Below, in pieces: positions 11,468-23,511 of a DNA stretch of 64,000 bases (the first letter of the stretch is position 1; each line of letters opens with the position of its first letter). The notes beneath the pieces were generated by a model that was not told the origin of the DNA, searched no databases, and saw only the letters and a list, made by a program, of their open reading frames with translations. A program made the position numbers and the translations under genes. Source of the DNA: Cordilura impudica (Eukaryota; Arthropoda; Insecta; Diptera; Scathophagidae); contig OY821519.1 of assembly GCA_963682025.1 (NCBI GenBank), positions 16,095,378 through 16,159,377 on the forward strand, given 5' to 3'.

Positions 11468-12193
11468 ATCAGACAGTCAAGCTGCTATTCGAGCACTAAG
11501 CTCCTATGAAGTAGACTCTAAGCTAGTATGGTACTGTCTACAGAAGCTAAATGAGCTAGGTAGACACAACAAGGTTAGCCTTTGTTGGGTCCCGGGACAC
11601 GTTGGGATTCAGGGTAATGAGCAAGCTGATGAACTTGCCAGAAGGGGAGCTTCCACAAAATTAATAGGGCCGGAATCATTTTGTGGAATAGAAAAAGGAG
11701 TATGGGAAGGAGTACTCAGGGAACATAAAAATTGTGTTTGCTGGGAATTTTTCTCGAGCCACTTGGGCTTAAGGCAATCCAAAATGTTGTTGGGTGGCTA
11801 CAACAAGAAGAGATTTGGGTCCTGCATTGGATTGTCAAAGAACGGTCTGAGAATACTAACCGGGATTTTAACTCGTGACTGCAGGCTCAGGGAACATATG
11901 AGCAGGTTGGGAATTGTAGCAAACGCTATGTGCAGATTCTGTGATGAGGAAGCCGGATCACCAGAGCACATACTTGGGAACTGTGGAGCGCTAATGCACA
12001 AAAGGAAACAGCATCTGGGTTCCTTCCAGATACTAGGTAGCGACATAAAATTACTAGAACCAACCAACATCCTCGAATTCCTGAGGGCTTCAGGGTTGGA
12101 TAAGAGTTTATAGGGACGACCTATTAGCAGAGGACAGTATAATAGATCACTTTGGTCGCAGTACTTCGAACACCTCTTTATACAATACAATAC
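11468..12193 (+). pseudogene. 5'-truncated non-LTR retrotransposon: RNase H and C-terminus
   Basis: Last 726 bp of a non-LTR retrotransposon, flanked on both sides by the 10-bp target duplication AATCCGAATT (11458-11467 and 12194-12203). The open frame runs from the truncation to the stop at about 12113, about 215 residues with no internal stop. It starts inside the RNase H domain with SDSQAAIRAL (catalytic aspartate), then CWVPGHVGIQGNEQADELAR (conserved H and last D). A later CRFCDEEAGSPEHILGNC forms the C-x2-C-x7-H-x4-C element found at the C-terminus of RNase H-bearing LINEs. The 3' end carries a short ACAAT-unit tail (ATACAATACAATACA). The apparent upstream codons before 11468 are flanking DNA. 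Clade I/LOA-like is an inference. Confidence 0.85.
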
Positions 12194-12211
12194 AATCCGA
12201 ATTTTAAGTAT

Positions 12212-12560
12212 AACCCAAGCGTTTTAGATAGGAGAAGGGTCTGGGCTTTGGGGTTGCCACTTTAAAAGAGGAATATTTTTATCAGCTAGGTACTCCACCA
12301 CCCCTTTCGCTGTTCGTATAGCTGCAGTATTCTGTTGAAACCGATTAACCGATTGCTGATTCTGAAATATACAGCAGCATTCATTTTTACTTCTAATACA
12401 ACGATTTCACCAACACACCTGGCAGAGATGCAGCCCCACATCATCTACCCCCTTTTTACCGTTTTTAGATGTGAGGATGTTAGTCTTATCATTGATTCGT
12501 AAGTCCATAAAATCTTGTACCAAATCTCTTTGAGTTTTAAAACGCGTTCCTCATAAAACT
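12212..12560 (-). pseudogene. Tc1-like transposase fragment
   Basis: Catalytic-domain fragment of a Tc1-type transposase on the minus strand. In shifting frames one reads WGCISARCVGEIV, then KMNAAVYF, then FQQNTAAIRTAKGVVEYLADK, which aligns with the FQQDNA-x-H-T-A block; here QQDN has become QQN and the histidine R. It ends LKWQPQSPDPSPI, which aligns with WPxQSPDLNPIEN, followed by a stop before the catalytic glutamate. This differs from the Tc1-like copy at 9975-10940. It abuts the poly-A end of the LINE remnant at 12583. Confidence 0.55.
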
Positions 12561-12582
12561 GCATTCTTTAGGTCCTATTTAC

Positions 12583-13335
12583 TTTTTTTTATTTATTAAT
12601 CAACTCTCACGGGATGCCCCTTACAGATGCTGTGCATTGTGTTGATCTCAGAAAAATAGATTATGGGAAGGAGGAAAGAGGAAGTAGTGTTTGTGGATAT
12701 TTGACTTAAATTTTATTAGGTTATAACTGTCAGGAAAGACCTCTACGGGGAGTTTATTCCACTTGCGGCTAGTTCGACTGATAAACGAATTCTCTCTGCA
12801 ATGCGTTGTGGGGTCAACTGGACAATAGACTGCAAACGGATGTGATCTACTAGAGAAGCGGGTAGAGCGAATCGAAACACAGGCATTTGGAATAACTTGG
12901 CTAATCTCAGAAGAACATTGTCCATGGTAGTATCTATAGAACTGTGCTACACAACCCACATTCCGACGATGTTCCAATGAGTCAATAGAGTGGGATACCC
13001 TACTGTCATTGATGAGCGCCAACGCCCTCCTTTGCACACGGTCCAGTAGTTACAAAATAGACTTTGAAGCTCCTGCACATATACGGGAGTTGTATTCCAT
13101 TTTCGGTCGGATTTAAGTGGTATAGATTTCAAGGAGATTACAGGAAGTGAAGTAATTTTTGCACAGTTTTACAAAATCAAGACACTTGAATGCTTCTTTC
13201 GACACTTGAAAAACATGCTAGTTACAACGAAAATCACATTGAATTCGCATGCCCAGAACATCAAGAGTATCCGACTACTCAATACCTATACCACCCATAT
13301 ATACAGATGACGTTATTGAATCCATGGCCAACATA
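12583..13335 (-). pseudogene. Non-LTR retrotransposon, C-terminal part of reverse transcriptase
   Basis: 3' part of a jockey/CR1-like LINE without RNase H, minus strand. The open part (13037-12648) reads RRALALINDSRVSHSIDSLEHRRNVG then FYRYYHGQCSSE, SRSHPF and TSRKWNKLPVEVFPDSYNL..FKSNI..HYF, the typical C-terminal tail of these proteins. Upstream (to 13335) frameshifted sequence continues the thumb region. The 3' end is visible as AATAA close to a run of eight A at 12583-12590 (T on this strand). A second copy of the same family lies at 33370-35105 on the plus strand, split by a hAT element. Confidence 0.75.
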
Positions 13336-13402
13336 GGGCGAGCTACGCGCCCATGTTTGCCACTTACTGTTAGCATGTTACGTATACTGAATATTGACGG
13401 GG

Positions 13403-15280
13403 CACAGTGGCTGAAAATCGTTTTTCATTCTGTAACTTTTGAATCGATCAAAATATTTAAGTAATTTTTAATGGATAGATATTTAGTTCAGCTTGACTCA
13501 GTTTTAATTACATTAAAATTGATTGAGGACTTTTTAAAGAATTCTAGGTCAAAGTTGAACTTTTAATTTTTTTTAACTTTTAGAGTGAAATATGTTTTAA
13601 TTTATTCAAAAATTTAATATTTGTATTTTAATAATAATTACAAACATTTTTTGTAATAATGGAATTTTTTTAATGTTACACTCAAAAAAATTTTTACACT
13701 CAAAAAAAAAAAAATTTGTAAAATCAACTGGAAATTTTGCTATTATTACTGAAAAGTTAAAAATTTTTTGTTGTCAAATTTGCCAATTTGTTTATACTCA
13801 AAGAATATTTACACTAAAAAAAAACGTAAATAATATTATCTAAAAATCTTGTTATTACTATAGAAGGATTTATTATTTTTTGCTGTCATATTTAATAATA
13901 TTAAAAAAACATTTTAAAAATAAAAACTGCAATAGATTTTAATTGCATTTGTAACAATGGTGGGTTCTGTTTATTATTTTTTACTTAAACTATATTTTTC
14001 GCACTTAATAACAATGAAAGGCAATTATAATTATTATTCATTTGACTCAAATATTGATTGCAAATATTCCATATTTTGTTCTGTGTTATTTCTGTTCTTT
14101 AGTAGTTTTTTGACTTCTTCATCTAAATCCCGATGTTTCACTTTCCATTGATTTCGAATACTGGAGATGAACGGATCTGACGTTGCCAATAATATATCAA
14201 ATAGATCTTCATTTGTGGAATTTCGTGAAATTTTTCTAGTATTGTGCTCTCTATAAAATCTGTAATCCTTATTCCTTTTTTCCTGAGCCTCCACTGATAG
14301 ATCTCCAAGTGGCACCAAATCATATTTAATGACATCTTCTCCATGATAAAGGATTTTGTGAACTGTTGCAGACATATTTCTCCGTGGGTAGTTGGTTGTT
14401 TATATTCTTGTAGTTTCCTTAGCATAATCTCCAAATTTTCTAGAGTCAATTTCTTCATTTTACGCAAGTACTTCTAGGATTATTTTAAATCTGAAAATAA
14501 GGCTTAAATCCACTCCTGTTATTTCAGATGCTGTTTCTAGATCTGAAAAGAATCTTCTTGCGGTATTGCCATCATTTGTATTGCCTGGCCCTTGTTTTGG
14601 CTGATCTATAATCAATCCAAATTTGCGATATTCATCTTGAAGTTATGTGATGATATGCTGGATACATATTTGAGCCTTTTTCAATCGCACGCAATCTGAG
14701 CTGAATATATTGCTGTTTTGTTAATTTCAAATCCAGAAATAATGCTAATGCCTCGACATTTGTGAACTGTTTTGCATCGCTCGGAGTTGGCATACTTTTA
14801 AGAATCCGTTTTGTTCTCACTGGACTAGCTTTAACATCTTTTTCAATGATATCCACTTTTGTTAATTGTTCTGTGATCGTAATTGATGTACGAAAGATTC
14901 TTTTATATTTGTACAACCAATTTCATCGCTAACATCTTTAAGTTTCCGCCTCTTAGATCTATCGCTGCAGTTGTCCAATGATTTGCGTGGTCTTCCAGCC
15001 TTATTTTGCTTTGCTGTTTCTGCAGCGACAGTAAGTTGGCCTTCCAACCAGTTTGCACTTTTTATATAAAAATTTTGTTTACTGTAGCTAACTTCTTTGT
15101 AGCGTTGTTTTAGTGCTTTGACGAAATTAAATAATTGCTCTTCTATGTATTTCGGTGCTACACGAATTTAAGTTTTATTTTATTTTACCGTAACTTAGAA
15201 CATCTTCCTGGTTTTTGTTTCTAAAATACTCTTCGGCCAGTTCTTTATAACTGAAGCTCTCCATATTTTTCGACTGTTAT
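13403..15280 (-). mobile_element. Transib element, internally deleted (copy C)
   Basis: The left boundary is a CACAGTGG at 13403-13410, the same eight bases that start the two better preserved Transib copies. It lies 0.6 kb beyond the 3' end of a Transib transposase remnant read toward it, which is the expected arrangement. The five bases before it (CGGGG) would be half of a GC-rich target duplication. I could not find the opposite terminus with a matching duplication. The right limit given is simply the start of the gene remnant, so the true element may be longer or truncated. The nonamer-like block is not obvious at this end. Confidence 0.55.
14034..15270 (-). pseudogene. Transib transposase pseudogene (copy C)
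   Basis: RAG1-like transposase remnant read from 15270 down to 14034. It starts MESFSYKELAEEYFRNKN, matching AKYCYRDLADIYF of copy B, then passes through frameshifts to KQRYKEVSYSKQ and GRPRKSLDNCSDRSKRRKL. Then come RTKRILKSMPTPS and EALALFLDLKLTKQQY (14916-14632). From there it jumps to PKQGPGNTNDGNTARRFFSD, so the part holding the first catalytic aspartate block (CDG) is deleted. The C-terminal third is good: SATVHKILYHGEDVIKYD, PLGDLSVEAQEKRNKDYRFY (the block that carries the catalytic glutamate in RAG1-like enzymes) and NEDLFDILLATSDPFISSIR. It ends near 14034. Cannot be active. Confidence 0.75.
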
Positions 15281-16080
15281 TGCTGAAATATATCAGAGCC
15301 ATTGAGTTTGTATTCAAATGTCGCTTTCTTATAAGCCTTCTCATAAGCCATCATACTATTTTTCTAGGTAAAATAAAAAGGTAAGAAAATGGCATTAGTG
15401 CATTACTACCTAGAATAATATATAAAAAACCTACTATACAAATGGATTACCTGTGTGTGTTTTCTTTGCTACTTGCATTAGTGCATTGTTAGGTAAAATA
15501 AAAAGGTATAAAAAAGGTATGATAGTAAAAAAACCCAGGCTACTAATGAATTACATCATCTGTGTATTGACATTCTTACTTACAAATATATTATGGTAAT
15601 AGAACAAATAATGACTATTATAAGCTATAAAATACCTAAAGCACAAATTTAATACACCACTGTATACAAGTACTTATAGGACTGTTTAAATTATCGTAAT
15701 TTGAATTTTTTTTTAGAGTAATTTCATTAAAATGAAAAAAGTGTTCTACCCATGGGTCGTCACGGGTGCAAAAGTATATATAGGGTTAAAGAGGACACTT
15801 TCAATTTTCTCCGGATATACGTTTCTTGTTCCCTTTTGTTCTCTAGAAGTTCTATTCCACTAAAATTGAAATTTGAGAAAAATATAGTAGTTTCATAAAT
15901 ATATCATAACGCCCCTAATATTAAACGGTAGAGCTGTGACCACTTACAACAACTAAAGACTATAATCCTACCAACATTATAAAAAAGACAGCAGGTCATT
16001 ATCGATGATAGCTTTTTCTGAAATTAAAAAAACAGTTGAGTTTGATTGCATGCCACACCCACAATTAGCAATAGTTTAAC
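15281..16080. other. No gene recognised
   Basis: AT-rich. The word TAGGTAAAATAAAAAGGTA occurs twice about 125 bp apart (near 15364 and 15489), which hints at a local duplication. Part of this stretch may be the 5' untranslated region of the preceding Transib copy. Confidence 0.35.
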
Positions 16081-16400
16081 CTAATTTTTTGGCCACCTTA
16101 ATCTGGTTATATTAGCTACAAAAAGGCGTTCAAATCGGTGACAAAAAAAAATTAGATTTTTGGCCAATGAAATCAAAATTTCAGCCATAGTGCGTTCGCT
16201 AAGCAACTGAGAACGAATTTTTGGTACAGATTTTAATGGGTTGGCCTTCGATACATCAAGGATTCTTCTGTCAATCCTTTGGAATTTTCCTAACAAAAGC
16301 TTTGTGTTCATTCTCGTATGCAGCTATCACTTTACGAACTGCGGTATGCGATTTGCAAAATTTTTGGCCTATATTTGGTCATCTTTAAAAGGCTGATAAT
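16081..16400 (-). pseudogene. Possible Tc1-like transposase, DNA-binding remnant
   Basis: Minus-strand reading gives AVRKVIAAYENEHK and, after a shift, RIDRRILDVSKANPLKSVPKIRSQL. This resembles the second helix-turn-helix of Tc1-type transposases (R-x-I-x(3)-x-x-x-N-P-x-x-S-x-x-x-I-x-x-x-L). No catalytic residues are present and no termini were found. Short and degraded, so this is only a suggestion. Confidence 0.35.
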
Positions 16401-18343
16401 TACTTTTCGTTTTTCAATTATTTGAATTTAACCTTTCTTTAATACCAGAAAATAAGTAATCAATATTAATGAACTTTTAGAAAAATGTACCTTTTGTGTA
16501 TTTATTTTTAAGCAAAAATAACTAAATTGCTTAAAAATAGTTTAAAAATAAAATTTTTTTTAGTATGCAATTTTTCAGTAGTTAAATTCTTTTGAAAACT
16601 TATTTTTTCAATGTGCACATTATTTGTTTCCGTGAAACTTGAGTAAAACCTCTCAAACTTCTCCAATAACAGCAACAGTATGAGTAGGTTTTAAAATAAG
16701 AATGGTATGTGTCAATCCCCAAGCTTTAGAAGGCTCACATTCATCAAACAAATGCCTATTATGAGGACCTTGAGAAATCCTATTATTTGTAGAGAAACTT
16801 TTGACAAAGTGCGTTGACAAAATTTAATTTTCCAAAAAAAAACACGAATTTAAATTTCTGGAAAATGTTTCATTATTTAAAACAAGGTTCCCATCTAAAA
16901 AACGTTATAACGAAACTCTTATATTCAACGATGATGGCTCGACGCCTTAATGAAAACAAAACAACTTACACAATGTAAACATTGTAATGTTTTCTTTTTG
17001 TTTCAATTCCTCTAAAAAAAATTAAAAAAAAAAAAAAAAACAACAACACATCAATACAAAAATACTTCAAAATATATGATGTGTGTGATTTTTAGAGCTC
17101 CACAGAGCTCTCTTAATAGAGTGAGTGTGTTAGCGTGAGTGACTGTGTTGACATATAATGTCATATGTGGGATTATGTGACGCTTATGAAGTAAAGTGCA
17201 GGCCACTAACAGATACAATCACTTCACAGTTAAACACATCATATCACACCCTTAAAATGTGCAGTTGCAATGATCTATTTTTAAATATTTAGTTTTCGGA
17301 AATCATTATCATTATCAGTTAGAGCATCATTTTCTTTTGTTGCCATCAAATGTTTTATTATTGATTTTCTTTGTTCTATTTATGCATTTATCAGCATCAT
17401 TTGTTTATTTTAAACGGTTTTTATTTTATCGAATGTCTAAGAAAAGTTTACAAAAAGAAAATAAAAATAAAAAAGAATGAAAATAAAAACAACAACCACA
17501 TTATAAGAGACAATTTAGGGGAACCAATTTATATAAAAATTTTTAATAAACATTGGCGACACACGTCGTTGACATTAAATTGCCTAAATCACCTGAATTA
17601 ACAAGTCACTAAAACGTGCCCTTTAGCGGTAATTAAACAATAGAATGTCAGCCACAAAAATCATTTTCTACGATTTATGTGGTTCTTGACACTGATTATG
17701 TTTGGTATTGTGAGTATTTGTTTAAGTGTATGTCTGCTTATACAATGTACGTACATATGTATTTATAAGGGACCCATTTGCCATATAGGGGAAGTGATAG
17801 TGTTGCCACATTTAAGTAGAAGTTTCTTGGTGTGTATATTTAAGATTTTCTTAATTAAATCGTCTTCTATATTCTATTGTATTTTAACTCCAATCGGATT
17901 CTCTTTTGTAGTCTGATTCTAAGCTCTTGTTTGAACTGGAGATAGAATATTCTAGATTATTGATAGATCGATTGTTGCTTGTTGTCCTGGTCCTAGGGAA
18001 TGCATCCACGAACTTAGGGAATGAACAAATTATGTTGAAATAAATATAAAAGCTATAATTTTTAATATATTGGAAGAGGGTACAGGGTCACGGTCTACTC
18101 TGAGTTGCTTGGCATTTAGGTATCTCAGAGAATCCCTGATAAATGTAGCGTTTTTCAGGCCGAGATTTCTTATAGCAATGAAAATAATTCTGGAGTGGGA
18201 TATGGGTCCAACGAACATTTATACTTTCATGAACAGTTTCGCTGTTCCCACGCTCAAGACCTAAGAACTTTAATTTGATTATACATAAATAGATATTCAA
18301 ATCTTTGAATATATAATGACTTATATTACATAGATCTGAGAAC
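16401..18343. other. No element recognised; possible ordinary intergenic or intron DNA
   Basis: About 1.9 kb with simple-sequence stretches (poly-A at 17022-17040, a GTGAGTG-rich patch at 17120-17150) but no transposon motif. The part at 18030-18340, next to the piggyBac target TTAA, has less biased composition and overlapping 60-90 codon open stretches on both strands that match nothing I recognise. Confidence 0.4.
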
Positions 18344-18347
18344 TTAA

Positions 18348-18359
18348 CCCTCTGCTGCA
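18348..18359 (+). repeat. piggyBac-like left terminal inverted repeat
   Basis: CCCTCTGCTGCA directly after TTAA (18344-18347); pairs with 30183-30194. Confidence 0.85.
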
Positions 18360-18779
18360 CGCATTATGACCCTGCTAAAAAAATTTTTTTTTTATGGATT
18401 TATTTTTTAAATGGAATTATTAAGATATGCAAATAAATTTTTTTTGGATAAGTGGGTCCGTTTCCGGGAAAAATAATTTGCCATATATGACTTCATTTGC
18501 ACTCCTACATTTTTCATCATAAAAATACATTGCCATATATGGCGTTTCATGCAATAAAGATAATTTTTTTTTTTTTTTAAATTTTTATATTTATATTTCA
18601 TTTGTGAATTTCAATTTATATATTTTAATTTAAATGTAATTAAAAATAGTGTAAGGAACATAAGTAAAAAAACGTACAACAAAAAACACTTCAATGGTTA
18701 TATACTATATAAGCTTAAAACTAATTAAAAAAAGAATAAAGAAAATAAGTATTTAGAAAAAGAAAACATAACGATCTAA

Positions 18780-20435
18780 TTATGCATGGAATGAAGCAAA
18801 GCAATTTCTGTCTTTGTTCAAACAAAGATGGACCCCGCATTTAGTGCAGATTATAAAAGATCGAAATTTGCAATCATTTTGACATTGCTGTCTTACTTTT
18901 TTCCATTCTGGAAGATGATCGGTACAATCCAGTCGGACAGCATTGAGTGGAAAGTCTGGGCGTCGAGCTATGCTTTTTTTTAGCTTTCTTCGGAACAGAA
19001 GAGGAAGTCGGAATTGAAGCATAGGAATCTGAACCCCTTTTCCTATTTTTGGAGTATTTGGGGTTGAAGTAGGTTGACCTTTCCTTTTAGTTAAGGTTTT
19101 GCCAACCTTGCTCAGATGTTCTGACACTGCCAGTTTGAAATCGAATAGGGGCATGTATACATCGCTCGATCGGCGCCACAATATCCAAGCAGTAACGACG
19201 CATAAGTCCAAGAAATGGAAAAAAATCTTCTTGTACCATTTCGTGGATCTTATTTCTATTCGGTATAGACCAAGCATTGAATCTAGAAGATCCACACCTG
19301 CTATATATTTGTTATAAATATCTATAACTTTTGGGCAATCTATTTCCAAATACTTCTTTTCACGTCTGCAGTATAGTTTTCTTGTTGTCATTGGATCGCT
19401 TCCCACAAACATCGATAGCATGTTAACCGTTTTGCTGTCAAACCAGGACACGAAAGACACTCTTTCGTTATCTATTTCTGCAACTTTTTTCGATAAAATT
19501 CCCACGACCTTTCTGCTTCCTCTTTTTTTCCGTTGGAACATCAGTATTAGGTACCCTATTGAGTCTGACTGTTCCTAATGCATGGATACCCTTTTTGGCG
19601 AGATGAACTTGAAGTTTAGAACTGTTGAACCAGTTGTCAAAAAATATCTTATGATTTTTAGGTCTTGGGACTGTAACAGTTAGCCGTGAAGCAACATTTT
19701 CGCTTACACCAGGATCTGTAACACCATCTGGAATTGTGTTGCTTTGCTCTCCTGCAAATAGATCAAAGTCGTAGCTAAAACCCGATATGCCAGTAAGAAC
19801 TAGATTTTTGTAACCCCATTTATGTGGTTTTTTGGGATTATATTGTTTAAGTTCATGGCGACATTTTGTGGGGATGGTTTGCTCATTCACTGCAAGAAAT
19901 TCTTCTCTTGGCACTAGAAGTAGTTGACCTCTAATCTTGTCTAAAAGTGGCCTTATTTTGAATAGCTTGTCATGTCCAGGCATACTGTGTTTGACAAAGG
20001 TCTCATTATTTGTGAAATGAAGAAAGCGCTTTATATCTTCCCACCTTTTACAGGTCATGGTCTCATAAACGAAACGCTGACCGAGTTGAGAATTCCAATA
20101 ACGTCTAGCAGAAGGCAACTTTAGCAGTGACATGAACAGACATATACCAATAAATTGTTCCATATCTCCTCGCGTAATATTGGCTGGCCTGTTGATATTG
20201 TCTTGTAAGGCTTTTCTGTTGGATAATTCTACTATCATGTCAAATAATTCATCGGGGAAAAGGATTAGAAAAAAATCATTAGAGGTCTCCAATTTAGACA
20301 TCGCCTCTGGCGATTCCTTGATTCCCAAAAAATGGTAAATCGTCTTCCTTGTATATACCAAATTTAGTTTCCTCCCAGCTCATTTCTGCTCTTTCTTCTG
20401 AACAATTTTCCTTTTCGAAAATAAGCTGACCACCG
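18780..20435 (-). pseudogene. piggyBac-like transposase pseudogene, copy 1
   Basis: DDE transposase of the piggyBac family (DDE_Tnp_1_7 type). The N-terminal part (20435-20294) reads MSWEETKFGIYKEDDLPF. After a one-base frameshift, the frame 20361-19468 holds FLILFPDELFDMIVE, RYWNSQLGQRF and FLHFTNNE. It then holds the first catalytic block as FLAVNEQTIPTK, with N where the family has D (codon complement at 19885-19887). Next is QYNPKKPHKWGYK, and FFDNWFNSSKL with the second aspartate. A second frameshift (an extra T near 19480-19490 compared with copy 2) passes into 19541-18780, which has FVSWFDSKTVNMLS and YNKYIAGVDLLDSMLGLYR (third aspartate). The C-terminal cysteine-rich domain is CTDHLPEW..C..CKFRSFIICTKCGVHLC. 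Two frameshifts and the D-to-N change make it inactive. Confidence 0.9.
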
Positions 20436-20466
20436 CACAGTGGCGCCATTTGAGTTTTTTCGTTGC
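20436..20466 (+). repeat. Transib A left end, RSS-like
   Basis: Heptamer CACAGTG at 20436-20442, 22-bp spacer, then GCAAAAATC at 20465-20473 (just beyond the listed span). Confidence 0.8.
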
Positions 20467-20866
20467 AAAAATCATATCTTTTGAACCGAATAACATAATT
20501 GAACAGTTGAAACAGCATATGATAGATAACTGTTCAGCCTATGAAATGAGCGTTTGGAAAGGATGCTACGCTTTGTAGGGGCCTACTTATGGATTATCAA
20601 AGTTAAAATTTGTAGTAAAATCAATTTTATGGTAACTAAAAAAAATTATTTTTACATATTTAGATTGTTTTTTTTTTTTTTTTTTTTTTAGGGTTTTATG
20701 TTTTAAATTATTACCCAACAAATTAAAAAAAAATTACTTCGTTTTTAAATTTATTTTTTCAATTTTCTGTAAAATATTCATCACAATTCGTAAGAGAAGG
20801 TATATCTAAAAGACTAATCATTTCTAAACTATAATTATTTTCTAACTCTATTCGTGACTTCACATG

Positions 20867-22680
20867 CTACAGGAAAGAAATAAGTGGATCGGAAGATGCT
20901 GCCAACATGTTGAAGAGGTTCTCACTTTGCCTTACCCTTGATGCTTTGAATGTGTTCTGCAATCTATATTTTTTATAAAATTTGTTAAGAGACTCCTGTG
21001 CTTCTTCAGAAAGCTCTCCAATTGGCAAAGACTGGTACTCAATTATATCTTTGCCATGCACCAATAGTTTATGGACGGTCGGGGTCAAGTTCTTCTGTGG
21101 ATACATTTCTGCTAAAAGGGATGCAGTTTTCGATGCATATTCTCCATATTTTGTAGAATTGACATTTTCTTTGCAGTTTAAAACATTCAAGATCGTTCCC
21201 AATCTTTTCACGATTTGATTGTCAATTCCAGTGATTCTAGTTACTGCCTCATCATTTTCAAAAAAGTGTTTCCATCGTTTGAGTTACCGTATCCGTGCTT
21301 GGGACAGTCTACTTTTAGTCCAACTTGTTTAAAAAAAGCATCCTGTTTTTGCTTCTTTCTGATCTTTTCCTTATCCTTTATTGATGTATTTTCATCGAAG
21401 TTTTCCTCCTCTTGTGGTAGAGTATACGCCAGTTTTAGCAAGAACTCCATACACCTTATCCTTGCGTGCAATGCTGACATTCCATATTCGTAATTCTCCT
21501 CGTTTGTAGAATCGTTTAAATTACCAAAGCTCTTCTGACTCTTTTTGCAAATCGGGCATGACAATGTTGAGGTTGCTCCTGACAGTTCGTTTAGGACTTT
21601 TCCGTGGTCCTTATGAGTTCTGCCGATTCCCTTGCAAACTGAAACATTATTGGTCGGCAATAATGCACTGATGACGGACGTGGATTTTTCCAGTGTAGGG
21701 AAACATCAGATTTTAGCCGCAAAGGAACAACAGATGCCATAAACATATTTCCGTCCGATTTTGTAGCGTTATCGGAAGATATCCTTTGCTTATAAACACT
21801 TTGTCCGGATGATCCATCGCAGCCTCATTTTCAGGAAGACTCTCCAACAACCGTTTTGCTGTATGGCCCATGAGATCCTGCAGATTGGCTTTCACAGAGA
21901 CTTCCGTAAACTCCGTATGCAGTGGTCGTGAATTTATTTTGGCTTGCGTGGTAAAACGTCAGCCCCGTGTCGCATCAAGGATGCCCGTAGTATCTCATAT
22001 TTTTCTTTGGAAAGTTGTAAGTCCATAAACAAGGCCAAGGCTTCTTCGGAACCATACTTTTTAATGTGTGCGTTTGTGGGCGTGGGAATGCTTTCCTTAA
22101 TCCTTTTTAGTCGCAGTGGGCTTGCATCAGCAACAGATTTTGTAATCTGCGACCTAACTCTTTCACTATCCTTTGTATATTTAATAGAAAGCGCGTATGA
22201 TAAATGCTTCGTGGTCAAGTCATTGGTGGCATCGGCCAGTTTCCTCTTTCTTGTGAAAATTGAACACTCCTGAATACTTTTTTTTGGCCTTCGTTTTGCT
22301 CCTCTGGTTGATGTGGTGGGTTTATCTACTGCCAATATATCCAGGATGGTGTCTTCATTAAACCAGTCCTCGTATTTAGAGTTGAAGTTCTGAATGGTTC
22401 GATTAGATTTCACCCATTTTGCCTTAATATTTGCATATATCAGATAAAAATTATTTTTTATAATTTCGCTTCTCTCAATATTTCCGTATAAGCTATCAAG
22501 TTCTTCTAAAGCAGCTTCCGTGAAAAACTTTGGTGTGGTTGACCTTCTAAACCGTTCAAATAATTTTAAATTGTTCAACGCCATGTTTTCAGTACTTAAA
22601 TTGTTTAACGCCTTGGTTTCAGTACTTGTTGCACCAACTTTCAGTCGTAGACTAATCCAGGCATTATGCTTATTTTGCAA
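20867..22680 (-). pseudogene. Transib transposase pseudogene (copy A)
   Basis: Transib/RAG1-type transposase in four frame-shifted pieces. 22680-21934: FFTEAALEELDSLYGN, KYEDWFNEDTILDIL, the basic RKRKLADATND, LKRIKESIPTPTNA and EALALFMDLQLSKEKYE. 21895-21713: LQDLMGHTAKRLLESLPENE, then the first catalytic region (VFISK..), here frameshifted. 21660-21241: SCPICKKSQKS (the zinc-binding CxxC seen in RAG1), GMSALHARIRCMEFLLKLAY and GYGNSNDGNTFLK. 21211-20867: LTPTVHKLLVHGKDIIEYQS, PIGELSEEAQESLNKFYKKY (aligns with the RAG1 segment holding its catalytic glutamate) and NLFNMLAASSDPLISFL. Block order and spacing match the RAG1 core. At least three frameshifts make it inactive. About half identical to copy B by eye. 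Confidence 0.85.
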
Positions 22681-23511
22681 TATATAGGCTTATGCTACCA
22701 TGCCTAAAAATTTACCTGTTCCCTGCATACATATGGATTTAGGCTGAATTATGCAATTTTGATATTATGCTCGTGTCTAAATAAGATTTGTGCCTACCTG
22801 GAGGGACCATAAGTCAATATTGTTCTTGACCATTTGTACTCCAAAGTAATTTTTAAGTGAGGTGCGTACCTGCGAATTTCAATGAGTAGTTTTTTGTGCA
22901 TCCTGTGTCTGTAACAGAATATTGAGAGTAGACTTTGGCAGAGGCTCACAGGTAGACAACCGACTTAAAATGCAATCTTCAAACTATTAGATCAAACTAC
23001 TGTCAGTCAAAACATGTAAGGGATGCACACCATACAATTTCTGCAACCATGTCTTTTTAACCTTTTTTTTTACCTCTAGAAGCCAAACGGGCACGTACGG
23101 GCAGATAAAACCTTTTAAATTATGTAAAGTAATCAAAGAACATGTTTTGCAAATATGGCATATATAGAAAAATATGGATTTTTTTTATTTTCCGTCAAAG
23201 TTGAAAAATAGTAAAAAAAAACGGCTAGTTTTTAAATAGTGATTTACCAGGAGAAACACAAAGCAAACAGTTAATTTTTTATCATTATACATTTAATAAA
23301 TACATCAATCAATACAAACAAAAAATAAGGCGATTCGTTACCTATTTCTCGTGATATTACACCTGAAATCGCAACAAATTGACTAAAAATTGTGTGTTTT
23401 TTTGAAAACCGAAAGTCAACAACCGGTCAACTTTGAACGGTTATATCTTCTAAACTAAGTTTCCTATAACATGGGTTTATTCAAAACTTCGTCGGCGCAC
23501 ATGAAAATTTT

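Noticed and set aside
15655..15664. CCACTGTA as possible right end of Transib copy C
   Set aside because: The heptamer would be TACAGTG and the next bases do not give a duplication of CGGGG.
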